Source: Polynucleobacter meluiroseus (GTDB lineage: Bacteria > Verrucomicrobiota > Verrucomicrobiia > Opitutales > UBA953). From it: 8,301 nt of DNA. A program made the position numbers and the translations under genes. The notes below the pieces were generated by a model that was given only the letters and a program-made list of their open reading frames with translations, was not told the origin of the DNA and did no database searches. The stretch is taken from positions 1-8,301 of the forward strand of contig CALPIW020000055.1 of the NCBI GenBank assembly GCA_943323725.2. The letters are read 5' to 3'. Shown here in pieces: positions 1 through 6,171 of the stretch; positions within the stretch are counted from its first letter, which is position 1, and every line of letters starts with the position of its first letter.

Positions 1-17
1 AAGTTCCCAAGTGACTT

Positions 18-113
18 CCTCGAGACCTCATGTCCTCAGGCCCTCCGGTCCTCATATTCTTGGGTCCTCAGGCCCTCCGGCCCTCGTGTCCTCCTATCCT
101 CGAGCCCTCGCAT
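18..113 (+). repeat. Degenerate 8-bp tandem repeat, consensus CCTCNNGY, 12 units
   Basis: The tetramer CCTC recurs with an exact 8-bp period, starting at 18, 26, 34, 42, 50, 66, 74, 82, 90, 98 and 106; the unit at 58 is degenerate (TCTT). Within each octamer, positions 5-6 vary, position 7 is G in 9 of 12 units and position 8 is a pyrimidine in 11 of 12. A 17-bp stretch at 32-48 is repeated exactly at 64-80, four units later. A period of 8 does not suit coding sequence, so the array favours the pyrB start at 196 over the ATG at 112. Four similar units lie at 6265-6296. I do not recognise a named family and do not know its function. Confidence 0.85.
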
Positions 114-157
114 GACGCTAATCCTTGACCAAGAGCCTTCCCTCCTCACTTTCCCCA

Positions 158-180
158 TGGTCCTAACCTCGTTAGGGCCA
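158..180 (+). promoter_or_regulatory. Hairpin in the pyrB leader
   Basis: TGGTCCTAAC (158-167) pairs with GTTAGGGCCA (171-180) around a 3-nt CTC loop, giving a 10-bp stem with one T-G (G-U in RNA) wobble. No T-run follows, so it is not an intrinsic terminator. It ends 15 nt before the pyrB start codon at 196. It could influence ribosome access or mRNA stability. It does not resemble the PyrR binding loop as I know it. The hairpin is seen directly; a regulatory role is inference. Confidence 0.45.
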
Positions 181-195
181 CCGGAACCGCACCGC

Positions 196-1137
196 ATGGC
201 CCAACAAGACACCTGGACGAAAAAAGACCTGACCGGCATCGAAGAGCTTTCCCGCTCCGAGATCGAACTGCTCTTCCGCCAAGCCGACCAGTTCCTGCCC
301 GCGCTCGCCCCGGGCAAGGGCCTCGACCTGATGAAGGGCCGCACGGTGGTGAACCTCTTCCTCGAGCCGAGCACCCGCACCCGCACGGCCTTCGAGATCT
401 CGGCCAAGAAGCTCGGCGCCGAAGTGGTCTCGATCAACACGACGGCCTCCTCCCTGGTGAAGGGCGAGACCCTCCGCGACACGGCCGAGAACATCCGCGC
501 GATGGGCGTCGACGCCATCGTGATGCGCCACTCCTCCGCCGGCTCGGCCCGCTACCTGGGCTCGGTCCTCGACATCTCGGTGGTCAACGCCGGCGACGGC
601 GCCCACGAACACCCGACGCAGGCCCTGCTCGACGCCTTCACGCTCCGCCAGCGCTTCGGCAAGGTCGAAGGACTCAAGGTCACGATCCTCGGCGACATCC
701 TCTTCAGCCGCGTCGCCCGCTCCAACATCCTCTGTCTCTCGAAGCTCGGCGCCCAGGTCACCCTCGCCGGCCCCGCGACCCTCGTCCCGGCCGCGCTGAA
801 GGAAGCCTTCCCGCAGGTCCGCATCGTCCATGACCTGAAGGAAGCCCTCAAGGACTGCGACGCGGTCATGCTCCTGCGCATCCAGCACGAGCGCCAGACG
901 ACCACCCACTTCCCCTCGCTCGGCGAATACACCTCGCAGTTCGGCCTCAACGCCGAACGCGCCGCCTGGCTCAAGCCCGAGGCGATCGTGATGCACCCGG
1001 GCCCCATCAACCGCGGCGTCGAAGTCGAAAGCGAAGTCGCCGACGGCCCCCGCTCGGTCATCCTCGAACAAGTCCGGAACGGCGTCGCCGTGCGCATGGC
1101 CGTCCTTCACCTCTGCACCGGAGCCATCAGCCGATGA
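196..1137 (+). CDS. pyrB: Aspartate carbamoyltransferase, catalytic subunit
   Basis: PyrB condenses carbamoyl phosphate with L-aspartate to N-carbamoyl-L-aspartate, the second step of de novo pyrimidine synthesis, in the cytoplasm. The 313-residue product has the usual family length. The carbamoyl-phosphate motif STRTRT is at residues 59-64, a loop with Ser85/Ser86 and Lys89 follows, RH is at 111-112, HPTQ at 139-142, the aspartate-binding RIQ at 228-230 and MHPGPINRG at 266-274. HPGPxNRGVE distinguishes it from ornithine carbamoyltransferase. The start at 196 gives a normal N-terminus. Upstream in-frame ATGs at 112 and 157 would translate the octamer array edge and the leader hairpin, and add no recognisable sequence. 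No strong Shine-Dalgarno precedes the start. The stop overlaps the next start (ATGA), suggesting translational coupling with pyrC'. No pyrI regulatory-chain gene is present in the window. Confidence 0.95.
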   Translation: MAQQDTWTKKDLTGIEELSRSEIELLFRQADQFLPALAPGKGLDLMKGRTVVNLFLEPSTRTRTAFEISAKKLGAEVVSINTTASSLVKGETLRDTAENIRAMGVDAIVMRHSSAGSARYLGSVLDISVVNAGDGAHEHPTQALLDAFTLRQRFGKVEGLKVTILGDILFSRVARSNILCLSKLGAQVTLAGPATLVPAALKEAFPQVRIVHDLKEALKDCDAVMLLRIQHERQTTTHFPSLGEYTSQFGLNAERAAWLKPEAIVMHPGPINRGVEVESEVADGPRSVILEQVRNGVAVRMAVLHLCTGAISR

Positions 1138-2429
1138 ATCCCGCCGACAACTCCCCCCTCTGGATCCGCGGCGCCCGCGTGATCGATCCCTCCGCGCAGC
1201 GCGACGAAGCCAAGGGCGACGTCTTCGCCCTCGACGGCAAGTTCGTCGACCAGCTCTCCGCCGCCGACCAGGCCAAGGCCCGCGTCATCGACGGCACGGG
1301 TCTCGTGGTCGCTCCCGGCTTCGTCGACCTGAACTGCCGCCTCGGCGAACCGGGCCGTACGGCGCGCGAGACGATCCGCACGGGCACCCGCGCGGCCGCG
1401 GCCGGCGGTTTCACGACGGTGGTCACGATGCCCGACTCGCTCCCCGCGGCGGACAACGTCGGCACGATCCAACTCCTCCGCGAGATCTGCTCCCGCGACG
1501 CCGCCGTGCGCGTGCTCCCGACGGGCACCCTCACCAAAGGCCATGAAGGCAAGGCCCTCGCCCCGCTGGGCACGATGAAGAAGGCCGGCGTGGTCGCGGT
1601 CACCGACACGACCTCGGGCGTGCAGAACAACGAGATCATGCGTCGCGCGCTGGAATACGCCGCGATGTTCGACCTGGTCGTCCTCGACCATTGCCAGGAC
1701 AGCAGCATGACCGACGGCGGCCAGATGCATGAAGGCGCCTGGTCCCTCCGCCTCGGCCTCCGCGGCCTGCCCCGCGCGGCCGAAGAGATCGTGGTCTCGA
1801 GCGACTGCCTGCTCGCCGAACTCACCAAGGCCCGCATCCACCTGCAGCACCTTTCCTCCGGCGGTTCCGCCGAGATCGTCCGCCGCGCCAAGGCGAAGCA
1901 GCTCTCGGTCACGGCCGAAGTCTCCGCCCTCCACCTGCTTCTCACCGACGCCGCGCTGGCGAATTACCCGACGAGCCTGAAGACGAATCCGCCCCTGCGC
2001 GAAGAAGCCGACCGCCTGGCGCTCATCGCCGCGCTGGTCGACGGCACGATCGACGCGGTCTGCTCCGACCACTCGCCCTGCACGGCCACCGAGAAAGACT
2101 GCGAGTTCGACCTGGCTCCGTTCGGGGCCGCGACCCTCGAGACGGCCTTCGCGGCCGCCCACACGGCGCTCGTCGCCGCCGGCCACGCCGACCTCTCGGT
2201 CCTCATCGCCCGCCTCACGCACGGTCCGGCCAAGGCCCTCGGCCTCGCCGCCGGCACGCTCAAGGTCGGCGCGCTCGCCGACCTGGTCATCCTCGACGCG
2301 AAGGCGGCCTGGACCCCTGCGAAGAGCGACCTGGTCTCGAAATCGGGCAACAACCCGCTCGTCGGCCGCGCCCTCACGGGTCGCGTCCGCGCCACGTTCG
2401 TCGGCGGCCGTCAGGTCTTCGGCGCCTAA
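1134..2429 (+). CDS. Dihydroorotase-like protein lacking metal ligands (PyrC'/PyrX type)
   Basis: This 431-residue amidohydrolase is clearly of the long (type I) dihydroorotase family: the GT..AAAAGGFTTV block is at residues 84-96, RRALEYA at 170-176, KTNPPLR at 283-289 and a C-terminal GxxADLVILD-like strand at 379-388. The hallmark DxHxHLREPG is instead DLNCRLGEPG (65-74), so both metal-binding histidines (N67, R69) and the substrate-binding arginine (G71) are replaced. SDDG is replaced by TDTT (157-160), HCED is HCQD (186-189), PHHL is ALHL (265-268) and DHAPH is DHSPC (312-316). H186, H239 and D312 remain. In Pseudomonas, an inactive PyrC' encoded by an overlapping pyrBC' pair is needed for assembly of active aspartate carbamoyltransferase. 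The 4-bp overlap with pyrB here fits the same role. A catalytic role seems unlikely; a structural role is inference. Confidence 0.88.
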   Translation: MNPADNSPLWIRGARVIDPSAQRDEAKGDVFALDGKFVDQLSAADQAKARVIDGTGLVVAPGFVDLNCRLGEPGRTARETIRTGTRAAAAGGFTTVVTMPDSLPAADNVGTIQLLREICSRDAAVRVLPTGTLTKGHEGKALAPLGTMKKAGVVAVTDTTSGVQNNEIMRRALEYAAMFDLVVLDHCQDSSMTDGGQMHEGAWSLRLGLRGLPRAAEEIVVSSDCLLAELTKARIHLQHLSSGGSAEIVRRAKAKQLSVTAEVSALHLLLTDAALANYPTSLKTNPPLREEADRLALIAALVDGTIDAVCSDHSPCTATEKDCEFDLAPFGAATLETAFAAAHTALVAAGHADLSVLIARLTHGPAKALGLAAGTLKVGALADLVILDAKAAWTPAKSDLVSKSGNNPLVGRALTGRVRATFVGGRQVFGA

Positions 2430-2435
2430 GCGACG

Positions 2436-3368
2436 ATGGATGAATTGACCCACGCCCTCGACGCCTTCGGGCCGTGGGACTGGGCATGCGTCGGCGCCAA
2501 CCTCACGGCGGCGGTGCTCGGCTTCTTCGGCCTGCGCTGCTGGCGCGGGATGCCCGGCTTATCGGCGCCCCTCCCGGTCTCCGCCTCGAACGCCGCGCTC
2601 GGCGTGGTCACCGGCGTGATGGCCTTCACCGTGGTCTTCGGTCTCGTCCTCGCCGCCGCGGCCCAGGCGTTCTCCTCGCACTTCGGCATCGCCCAGGCCC
2701 ACATGTTCACGGCGGCGTTCCTCGGCCAGTCCGCCGCCGCGCTCACGATGATCGCGATGGGCGCGCTCGTCCCGGAGACGTTGCGCTGGGCCCCGGACGT
2801 CATCGCCGACGAATCAGGCGAGAGCCCGCTGCGTCGCGCGGTGCGCGCCTTCAGTTTCTCGCGCCTGCTGCTGGCGCTGCTGATCCTCTTCGCCTTGGGC
2901 TTGGCCCTAGCGGCGGCTTGGAAAGGCGTGCACGTTGGGTGGACGCAGCTCTTCCAGCACGGCCTGGCCGGCGAACCCCCGGTGGACGCGCCGCAGGACA
3001 TCGTCGACTCGGTGCTCAAGACGGACGTCGATAGCTGGCGCTTCGTCACGATCATCTTCGCCGTCACCATCGGCGCCCCGGTCATGGAGGAACTCGCCTT
3101 CCGCGGCATGCTCTATCCCGGCCTGCGCCGCCTGTTCGTCACGGGCTCCGCGCGCCACGAACGCTGGATCGCGGCCGGCCTCACGGGCGTGATCTTCAGC
3201 GCGGCCCATCAGAGCCCTTCCGCCGCCCTGCCGCTCTTCGGTTTCGGCGCCTTCATGTGCCTGGTCCGCGACCGCTACGGCCTGCTGACGTGCATGGCGG
3301 CCCATGCGTGCTTCAACGGCTGGAACCTCGCTTGGTTGAAACTGGCGCCCGCCGCCTCCACGCTCTGA
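2436..3368 (+). CDS. CPBP-family intramembrane glutamic/metallo-protease
   Basis: A 310-residue polytopic membrane protein. It carries all three CPBP (CAAX protease and bacteriocin-processing, Abi, Rce1-like) motifs: EExxxR at E218/E219/R223, FxxxH at F254/H258 and HxxxN at H290/N294. Hydrophobic segments lie near residues 20-36, 52-78, 91-112, 142-162, 203-217, 246-257, 264-278 and 282-300. The active site would sit within the membrane. Family members cleave prenylated proteins, bacteriocin precursors or unknown substrates; nothing here shows the substrate. The start lies 6 bp after the pyrC' stop and the stop 4 bp before the thiL start, so it is very probably co-transcribed. No recognisable Shine-Dalgarno is seen. 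It has no obvious functional link to pyrimidine or thiamine metabolism. Confidence 0.9.
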   Translation: MDELTHALDAFGPWDWACVGANLTAAVLGFFGLRCWRGMPGLSAPLPVSASNAALGVVTGVMAFTVVFGLVLAAAAQAFSSHFGIAQAHMFTAAFLGQSAAALTMIAMGALVPETLRWAPDVIADESGESPLRRAVRAFSFSRLLLALLILFALGLALAAAWKGVHVGWTQLFQHGLAGEPPVDAPQDIVDSVLKTDVDSWRFVTIIFAVTIGAPVMEELAFRGMLYPGLRRLFVTGSARHERWIAAGLTGVIFSAAHQSPSAALPLFGFGAFMCLVRDRYGLLTCMAAHACFNGWNLAWLKLAPAASTL

Positions 3369-3372
3369 AGCC

Positions 3373-4335
3373 ATGGGCGCCCTCACGACTCTGGCGGACC
3401 GCTCGGTCGCGAAGCTGACCGAGGAGGAGATCATCCGCCGCGTGGTGCAGTCCCTCGCCGACGCCGCCCCGGCCTTTCCCGAAGGTCCCGGCGGTGATTG
3501 CGCCCACCTCCCGACGACGGGTGGCCGTTCCATCCGCGCCAGCACGATCGATTCGGTGATCCTCGGCCGCCACTTCGACGCGGCCTGCGACGGCATCCGC
3601 GCCGGCGCCAAGCTGGTGAACCGCAACCTGAGCGACCTGGCCGCGGCGGGCGCCGTGCCCTCCGACGCCTTGCTCTCGCTGGTGATCGGGCCGGACGTCG
3701 ACGCGACGTGGCTGACCGACTTCGCCCATGGCGCCGGACGTGCGGCCGCCAAGGCCGGCCTCCGCATCGTCGGCGGCGACATCTGCCGCGGCGCCCACGG
3801 TTCGTTCCTCGGTACGCTCGCGGTCCAGGGCTTCGCCCACCGTATCCTGACCCGCAAGACCGCCGCCCCCGGCGACGCGCTCTTCGTGACGGGTCAGCTC
3901 GGTGGCTCTCTCTACGGCAAGCATCTCGATTTCTCCCCGCGTCTCGCCGAAGGCGAATGGCTCTGCGGTCACGGCGAAGTGACGGCCTGCACCGACCTTT
4001 CCGACGGCCTAGCCAAAGACCTCCCGGGCCTGCTAGGTCCGAAGCTCGACGCCCGCATCGACCTGGCTTCCCTGCCGGTCTCCGACGCCGCGAAGTCGCT
4101 CGCGAAATCCGACGGCAAACCGGTCCTCGAACACGCCCTGCAGGACGGCGAGGACTACGAGCTCCTGTTCGCGGTCAGCGCCGACCGCGCCGACCTGCTC
4201 GAAGCCTCCTTCCGCAAAGCCTTCCCGCTCACGCCGCTCACGCGCCTGGGCACGGTCGAAGCCGGCACGGGCTTGGCCCGCGATGTGGCGGACGGCGAAC
4301 CGATCAAGGTCCGCGGCTTCGGTCACTTCGCCTGA
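3373..4335 (+). CDS. thiL: Thiamine-phosphate (thiamine-monophosphate) kinase
   Basis: ThiL phosphorylates thiamine monophosphate with ATP to thiamine diphosphate, the active cofactor. The 320-residue protein matches the family length (about 325 in E. coli) and shows conserved blocks in order: the GDD region as GGDC (40-43), a D..xxGxHF segment (60-68), NLSDLAA (85-91), GGD (134-136), a TGxLGG turn (173-178), DLSDGL (208-213) with D216, GEDYELLF (259-266) and a C-terminal GHFA (317-320). Compared with E. coli GIGDDCA, the first Asp of the pair is Gly, while the second (D42) is kept. The segment after the TGxLGG turn reads GKHLDFSPRLAEG rather than the E. coli form, a variant I associate with PVC-group sequences. 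It starts 4 bp after the protease stop and converges on the minus-strand gene 13 bp downstream. The assignment is firm; full activity with the altered Asp is inferred. Confidence 0.9.
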   Translation: MGALTTLADRSVAKLTEEEIIRRVVQSLADAAPAFPEGPGGDCAHLPTTGGRSIRASTIDSVILGRHFDAACDGIRAGAKLVNRNLSDLAAAGAVPSDALLSLVIGPDVDATWLTDFAHGAGRAAAKAGLRIVGGDICRGAHGSFLGTLAVQGFAHRILTRKTAAPGDALFVTGQLGGSLYGKHLDFSPRLAEGEWLCGHGEVTACTDLSDGLAKDLPGLLGPKLDARIDLASLPVSDAAKSLAKSDGKPVLEHALQDGEDYELLFAVSADRADLLEASFRKAFPLTPLTRLGTVEAGTGLARDVADGEPIKVRGFGHFA

Positions 4336-4348
4336 GCCGCCGGCCCGC

Positions 4349-4801
4349 TCACATGCGGAAGCGACGGATCGCCACGAACAGCGCGAAGATGAAGGCCGAA
4401 GCGCCGAACGTGACCGTCACGGTCTCGTAAGTGGCGAGCAACTCGATCACCTGGTCCAGCAGCTTGACGGATTCCTTCGTGTCGCGTTCGGCCAGCACCA
4501 GCGCGGCGGTCGCGTTGTTCGCGGTGACCTCGACGTTCTTGTTGTCGGACTTCGTGCCTTCGTCCGTGAGCAGCACGACCGAAGTCTCGGCCGACTTCAT
4601 GGCCGACTTATAAGCCTCGACGGAAGCCTGGACGCTGAGGGTCGTCGTGCGGACGCGCTCGGTCGTACCCTTGAGCTCATGGCTGAACCAGAGGCCGGCC
4701 AGCGAGACGAGGAGCGTCACGACGGCCATGCCGACGATGCCGATCTCGGCTTGGATGAGGTTGTTCTTGGCGGATCGACCGCGGCTACGCTGGGCGCACA
4801 T
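4349..4801 (-). CDS. Hypothetical protein with two membrane segments and a helical outer domain
   Basis: I do not recognise the family. The 150-residue product has a basic N-terminus (residues 5-12), a membrane segment at about 19-39, an approximately 85-residue polar region likely to be helical (45-127), a second membrane segment at about 128-145 and a basic C-terminal RRFRM. By the positive-inside rule both ends are cytoplasmic and the middle lies outside the inner membrane. The layout resembles a minimal sensor-like or helical-hairpin periplasmic domain, but no output domain is present. It starts 12 bp downstream of the stop of the holin-like gene on the same strand, so the two are probably co-transcribed. 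The bases before the start are A-rich (AACAAAAAACG) with no Shine-Dalgarno. Confidence 0.75.
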   Translation of the reverse strand: MCAQRSRGRSAKNNLIQAEIGIVGMAVVTLLVSLAGLWFSHELKGTTERVRTTTLSVQASVEAYKSAMKSAETSVVLLTDEGTKSDNKNVEVTANNATAALVLAERDTKESVKLLDQVIELLATYETVTVTFGASAFIFALFVAIRRFRM

Positions 4802-4813
4802 GACGTTTTTTGT

Positions 4814-5437
4814 TTAAAGGTTGAGGGTGGCCTGGCCGTCATCCGGCTTGGGCGCGGCGGGCTTCGGGGCTCGTGGCTTCTTGGCGGGAGCCTTCTTCGC
4901 CGGCGCCTTCTTGGCGGCGGGCTTCTTCGCGCCCTTCTTGGGAGCGGCCTGCTTGGCCGGAGCCTTGGTCGGGGCGGCCTTCTTCGCGGCGGCGCCGGGC
5001 CGGCGACGGCGCTTCGGCTTCTTCTTCCGCGAGAAGAGGTTCTTCCAGGCGGGGGTCTTCTGCTTGTCCTTGTAACCGAGCTTACGGCGGATGTTCGAGG
5101 TGATCCAGTCGACGAGCTCCGGGGCGACGGCGCCGCAGAGGCCTTGGACGATCGCCTTGTTGAGCGAGGATAGTTCCCACTGGAACATCACGAAGTAGGC
5201 GATGACCGCGAAGATCGCGGCGGCGAGCACGTGGCGGAGGGAACGCTGCCAGCTGGCGTCGGCGGCTTCGTCGACGAGGAGACGTCCGACCATCGCGGCG
5301 GCGCCGATGAGGGCCACGATCCAGCCGCCGGCCTTGAACGCCAGCAGGGCGACCTGGAAATTATTGGCGACCGCCGCCACGCCCTTGACCGGGGCGGCCT
5401 GCGCCGCGGCTTCCGCGAGGACCAAGGCCAAGGTCAT
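4814..5437 (-). CDS. Holin-like membrane protein with Lys/Ala/Pro-rich histone-H1-like tail
   Basis: The 207-residue protein has two clear membrane segments (about residues 28-52 and 68-86) and a third weakly hydrophobic stretch (90-108), in a pattern reminiscent of phage-type LydA/phage_holin_3 proteins: GGWIVALIG, a short polar loop with SWQRSLRH, then a G-A-PELVDWI ending. From about residue 121 it becomes highly basic: KKKPKRRRRP at 138-147, then repeated AKKAP/PAKK-like units to about 190 and a short acidic end (PDD, 198-200). That tail resembles histone-H1-like bacterial proteins that bind nucleic acid. I chose the start at 5437 because a strong GGAGG lies 7 nt before it; an open frame to 5581 adds 48 residues that resemble translated leader. 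The holin-type assignment is tentative; the two-part architecture is visible. It could instead be a membrane-anchored nucleoid or RNA tether. Confidence 0.72.
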   Translation of the reverse strand: MTLALVLAEAAAQAAPVKGVAAVANNFQVALLAFKAGGWIVALIGAAAMVGRLLVDEAADASWQRSLRHVLAAAIFAVIAYFVMFQWELSSLNKAIVQGLCGAVAPELVDWITSNIRRKLGYKDKQKTPAWKNLFSRKKKPKRRRRPGAAAKKAAPTKAPAKQAAPKKGAKKPAAKKAPAKKAPAKKPRAPKPAAPKPDDGQATLNL

Positions 5438-5444
5438 ACGCGTC

Positions 5445-5461
5445 CCTCCCCGGCCCGGAGG
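5445..5461 (-). promoter_or_regulatory. Strong Shine-Dalgarno with pairing anti-Shine-Dalgarno
   Basis: On the minus strand GGAGG (plus 5445-5449) lies 7 nt before the ATG at 5437 and fixes the start of the holin-like gene. CCTCC (plus 5457-5461) lies 7 nt upstream of it and can pair with it perfectly, which would hide the ribosome site in a 5-bp hairpin. It is the only strong Shine-Dalgarno I see among the starts in the window. Confidence 0.6.
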
Positions 5462-5479
5462 CCGTTCCCCGCGGAACGG
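5462..5479 (-). promoter_or_regulatory. Perfect inverted repeat in the leader of the holin-like gene
   Basis: CCGTTCC (5462-5468) and GGAACGG (5473-5479) form a perfect 7-bp stem with a 4-nt loop. It abuts the Shine-Dalgarno hairpin, so the leader RNA could fold into two adjacent hairpins. It may be a structured leader or an operator; the sequence alone does not tell which. Confidence 0.45.
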
Positions 5480-5537
5480 GGCGATGATGTGTGGAGTCGA
5501 CGCAAGGCGAAGGAGTACCCTGGAGGATACGGTTCGT

Positions 5538-5575
5538 AAAAAGGGGAGGTTCAGCCTTGGGCCGGCCGCCTCCCC
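5538..5575 (-). terminator. Intrinsic terminator of the DUF5069 gene
   Basis: Reading the minus strand, GGGGAGG (plus 5575-5569) pairs with CCTCCCC (plus 5549-5543) and is followed directly by five Ts (plus 5542-5538). A short inner GCC/GGC pairing shortens the 19-nt loop. The hairpin lies about 40 bp after the DUF5069 stop at 5616, so it likely ends that transcript and gives the holin-like gene its own unit. I could not identify a convincing promoter for that gene in 5438-5537. Confidence 0.7.
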
Positions 5576-5615
5576 TCTCAACCCCTAATAATAAGGTTAA
5601 TCTGACAAATAGGCC

Positions 5616-6062
5616 TTAAAGCGCCGCTTTTCGGGGCGGGCGGCCTTCGTCGACCTCGATATAGTCGAACATCGTGTCCACGCCGGCGTCGGCGGTCAGG
5701 CCGTTCTCCTTGAGGCGACGGACGAGCACTTCGTTGGCTTCGTCGCGCCAGCCGCGCTTGGTCATGAAGCCGTTCCAGATCTCGATGTCGTTCGTGGAAA
5801 GCTTGCGACCCTTGGCCTCGGCCCAGGCGAGGACCTCGTCCTGCGTCGCGACAGGATTCTGCAGCACCCAGACGCGGAGGTCGTCGTACTTGATGCCGAG
5901 ATACTGGCAGCAACGGTCGTCGAAGGCCTTGCCGAGATTGTTCACGAAATCGGCATGCAGCCGACCGGCCGCGTGCAGGCGGATCTTCGAGACCAGGCGA
6001 GGAAGGTACACGAAACCACGGACGGCTTCGTAGGGGCTGAGGAGACCAGGAACGAGGGGCAT
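5616..6062 (-). CDS. DUF5069 domain-containing protein
   Basis: The 148-residue soluble protein matches the pattern I know for DUF5069, a small domain of unknown function frequent in Verrucomicrobia. The conserved blocks are SPYEAVRGFVYLPR (9-22) with KIRLHAAG (26-33), LGKAFDDRCC (43-52) with a Cys pair, EIWNGFMTKRGWRDE (94-108) and MFDYIEVDEGR (131-141). No signal peptide or membrane segment is seen. The start at 6062 places the conserved SPYE block at residue 9. It is preceded by a pyrimidine-rich leader with no Shine-Dalgarno. The gene is divergent from the SGNH hydrolase and is followed by an intrinsic terminator. I know of no established function. Confidence 0.88.
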   Translation of the reverse strand: MPLVPGLLSPYEAVRGFVYLPRLVSKIRLHAAGRLHADFVNNLGKAFDDRCCQYLGIKYDDLRVWVLQNPVATQDEVLAWAEAKGRKLSTNDIEIWNGFMTKRGWRDEANEVLVRRLKENGLTADAGVDTMFDYIEVDEGRPPRKAAL

Positions 6063-6111
6063 GGTGGGAGGATAGATGAAGATGAAAGATGGATGATAAA
6101 GGATGGAAGAT
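6063..6111 (-). repeat. ATC-led 7-bp periodic leader of the DUF5069 gene
   Basis: On the minus strand the 49 bp before the DUF5069 start read as seven 7-bp steps. The first five, beginning at plus 6111, 6104, 6097, 6090 and 6083, all begin with ATC, followed by a T/C-rich remainder. The last two steps are degenerate. The tract is strongly pyrimidine-biased and contains no Shine-Dalgarno, so it forms an unstructured C/U-rich leader. Function unknown. Confidence 0.55.
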
Positions 6112-6132
6112 TAAAACCTGAGATGGGTGTCA

Positions 6133-6153
6133 GCGAATAGCGGTTGGCGGTTA
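6133..6153 (-). repeat. GCGGTTA-type 7-bp repeats, left of REPIN-like copy 1
   Basis: GCGGTTG (6140-6146) and GCGGTTA (6147-6153) follow a degenerate unit (6133-6139). The same heptamers occur at 7063-7083 and, inverted, at 7221-7248. The 16-bp core at 6139-6154 matches 7069-7084 at 15 positions. It lies 18 nt before the palindromic element. Confidence 0.65.
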
Positions 6154-6171
6154 GAAAAACAAGAGGCATAG

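Noticed and set aside
18..113. CRISPR array
   Set aside because: The 8-bp units with 2 variable bases are far too short for repeats and spacers, and no cas gene is present.
125..153. TTGACC as a -35 box for pyrB
   Set aside because: At 17 bp spacing the -10 position reads ACTTTC, a poor match, so I do not call a promoter.
112..195. Upstream in-frame ATGs for pyrB at 112 and 157
   Set aside because: The extra residues come from the edge of the octamer array and the leader hairpin and resemble nothing in the family; 196 gives a standard N-terminus.
1107..2453. 448-codon open frame on the minus strand
   Set aside because: It lies wholly opposite pyrC' and its product is Arg/Gly/Glu-biased, as expected for the antisense of a GC-rich gene.
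4283..5173. 296-codon open frame on the plus strand
   Set aside because: It runs opposite two minus-strand genes and overlaps the end of thiL; its Leu/Gly/Arg-rich stretch is the complement of the Lys/Ala repeat tail.
5438..5581. Longer start for the holin-like gene at 5581
   Set aside because: It would translate the DUF5069 terminator and the hairpin leader; the ATG at 5437 has GGAGG at 7 nt and begins the membrane domain.
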